In this document: in pieces, positions 11,543-12,411 of the stretch | Layout of the letters: the number at the start of each line of letters is the position of its first letter | Numbering within the stretch: position 1 is the first letter of the stretch | NCBI GenBank assembly: GCA_000717735.1 | Contig: JOBE01000101.1 | Coordinates: 1-12,411 of the forward strand | Length of the DNA stretch: 12,411 nt | DNA from: Streptomyces griseoluteus | GTDB lineage: Bacteria > Actinomycetota > Actinomycetes > Streptomycetales > Streptomycetaceae | Direction of reading: 5' to 3' | Notes under the pieces: generated by a model | Seen by the model: the letters and a program-made list of their open reading frames with translations, nothing else | The model's database searches: none | What the model was told of the DNA's origin: nothing | Made by a program: the position numbers and the translations under genes

Positions 11543-12411
11543 TCAGTGGTGCGCGATGACGCCGACGAGGGGCAGCATTCTCTCACAGGACCGGCAAGGC
11601 GGTTTGTACTCCCCGTGGAGCAACTGGTCGTCTCCCGGGCGCATGTTGCCGATCTGAACCGAATGGACGAGTGACCCCTCCATGACCTTCCGTACGTCCT
11701 CCGGCGTGCGGATGCTCGTCCCGTTCGGATCGATCTGGTGCAGACGGTCGGAGATGAGCGCGACTTCCGCGCATTTGCCGTGTCCGTTGCCCGCGTTCAG
11801 ATCGGCCGCCTTCATGTCGTTCTCCACCCGGTCCAGGACCTGTTTGAGGGCGGGGTGGGTGGACATCGTGGAATCGCCGGTGGTGGAGCTGCTCGTGTGC
11901 GCGGTCAGGGTGCCGTCGTGGAGGAGGGTTCCGGCGCACGCCGTCTTCAGCCGGTGCTTGCCCTCGGGGTAGGGGTTGCTGGGCGGCTGGTTCTTGGCGT
12001 CGTCGGCGAGGCGGCCGGACTCCTCGACGAGCAGCCTGCGCTGCTCGTCCTCGCTGAGGTGGCTGACGTCCAGCGCGTCCCTGCGGTGGTTCTTCATGCC
12101 CTTGCCGGTCTGGCCGTGCCAGCCGGGCTGGGGGGTGATCGGGTTTCCGCGCGGGCCGTTCCCGCCGTTGCCCTGGGAGTTGCCGCCCCCGCCGCCGGGG
12201 GGTGTGCCACCGCCGCCGCCCCCGCCGGCCGGCTTCCTGCCCCCCGTACCGCCTGAGCCGTCCTTGGCGCCGTCGTCGCCCTTGCGCTGGCGGGCGATGC
12301 GGGCGGCCGTGTCGTCGTCGTTGTTCTTGTGGTCCTTGGAGATCTGCTTGACGGCCTTGGGGAGGGTGTCACCGATGTGGTCGCCCATGGTCTTGGCGGA
12401 CTTGACCAGGG
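11543..12411 (-). CDS. Polymorphic toxin C-terminal part with YwqJ-type deaminase domain (partial)
   Basis: The gene runs off the right edge; 288 codons of its 3' end are visible. From the N-terminal side it has a charged region (SKDHKNNDDD..., RQRKGDDGAKDG), a long Gly/Pro/Asn-rich linker, and a conserved-looking pre-toxin segment (PGWHGQTGKGMKNHRRDALD, then LSEDEQRRLLVEESGRLADDAKNQ). The last 134 residues (11543-11947) form a YwqJ-related deaminase domain: GKCAEVALISDRLHQID with the catalytic C-A-E, and PPCRSCERM with the second cysteine pair. Domain order (delivery region, flexible linker, toxin tip) is that of polymorphic toxins; the delivery module (for example WXG-like or other) lies outside the window. 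An immunity gene follows immediately. Predicted activity is base deamination in a target cell, inferred from the family. Confidence 0.82.
   Translation of the reverse strand, partial: LVKSAKTMGDHIGDTLPKAVKQISKDHKNNDDDTAARIARQRKGDDGAKDGSGGTGGRKPAGGGGGGGTPPGGGGGNSQGNGGNGPRGNPITPQPGWHGQTGKGMKNHRRDALDVSHLSEDEQRRLLVEESGRLADDAKNQPPSNPYPEGKHRLKTACAGTLLHDGTLTAHTSSSTTGDSTMSTHPALKQVLDRVENDMKAADLNAGNGHGKCAEVALISDRLHQIDPNGTSIRTPEDVRKVMEGSLVHSVQIGNMRPGDDQLLHGEYKPPCRSCERMLPLVGVIAHH

Noticed and set aside
1..12411. CRISPR array, rRNA or insertion sequence with transposase
   Set aside because: No regularly spaced repeats, rRNA-like sequence or transposase reading frame was seen anywhere in the window.

Overview
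The window is high-GC DNA with strong G/C preference at third codon positions, many GTG starts, leaderless-looking gene starts and Streptomyces-type protein families (TIGR04222 membrane protein, HxlR regulator, GAF-LuxR regulator, SUKH-3 immunity proteins). It is most likely a Streptomyces or close relative chromosome. No rRNA, tRNA, CRISPR array, integrase or transposase gene was seen.

Left part (1-3126): ordinary-looking single genes. These are an Mrr-like restriction-endonuclease-fold protein whose motif lysine is replaced, a TIGR04222 membrane protein, a GNAT acetyltransferase, and a divergent pair of an NAD(P)-binding F420-oxidoreductase-like protein and an HxlR-type regulator. A hairpin terminator sits between the convergent acetyltransferase and oxidoreductase genes.

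Middle (3149-9723): a catabolic or lipid-activation locus broken by a phage relic. A GAF-LuxR regulator (8862-9692, +) is divergent from a complete acyl-CoA/acetyl-CoA synthetase (7061-8746, -). Its stop codon overlaps the GTG start of a second acyl-CoA ligase gene. That second gene is interrupted: its first 88 or so codons lie at about 6806-7064 and its last 270 or so codons at about 3149-3955. About 2.85 kb of foreign DNA lies between, and an estimated 190-200 codons of the ligase, including the ATP-binding P-loop, are missing. The foreign block holds a zinc-finger plus primase-polymerase (AEP) protein, a small two-helix membrane protein with its own promoter, structured leader and terminator, an acidic phage-type protein, a CxxC/CxxC zinc-ribbon protein, a doubtful 53-codon ORF and a long repeat-rich noncoding stretch ending in an inverted repeat at the host junction. 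No integrase remains, so it is best read as a decayed prophage or phage-derived element. The ligase family is, from memory, the one carrying the phage R4 attB site.

Right part (9744-12411, all -): a polymorphic toxin locus running in from beyond the right edge. It has the C-terminal part of a large toxin ending in a YwqJ-type deaminase domain, a SUKH-3 immunity gene, a stand-alone second YwqJ-type deaminase gene without a delivery region, and a second SUKH-3 gene fused to about 150 residues of unknown fold. The genes overlap or nearly touch, so they look like one operon of two toxin/immunity modules. A strong bidirectional hairpin (9702-9723) separates it from the LuxR gene.

The most noteworthy items are the ligase-splitting phage relic with missing target DNA, the self-contained small membrane-protein unit inside it, and the duplicated deaminase/SUKH-3 modules with the fused second immunity protein.
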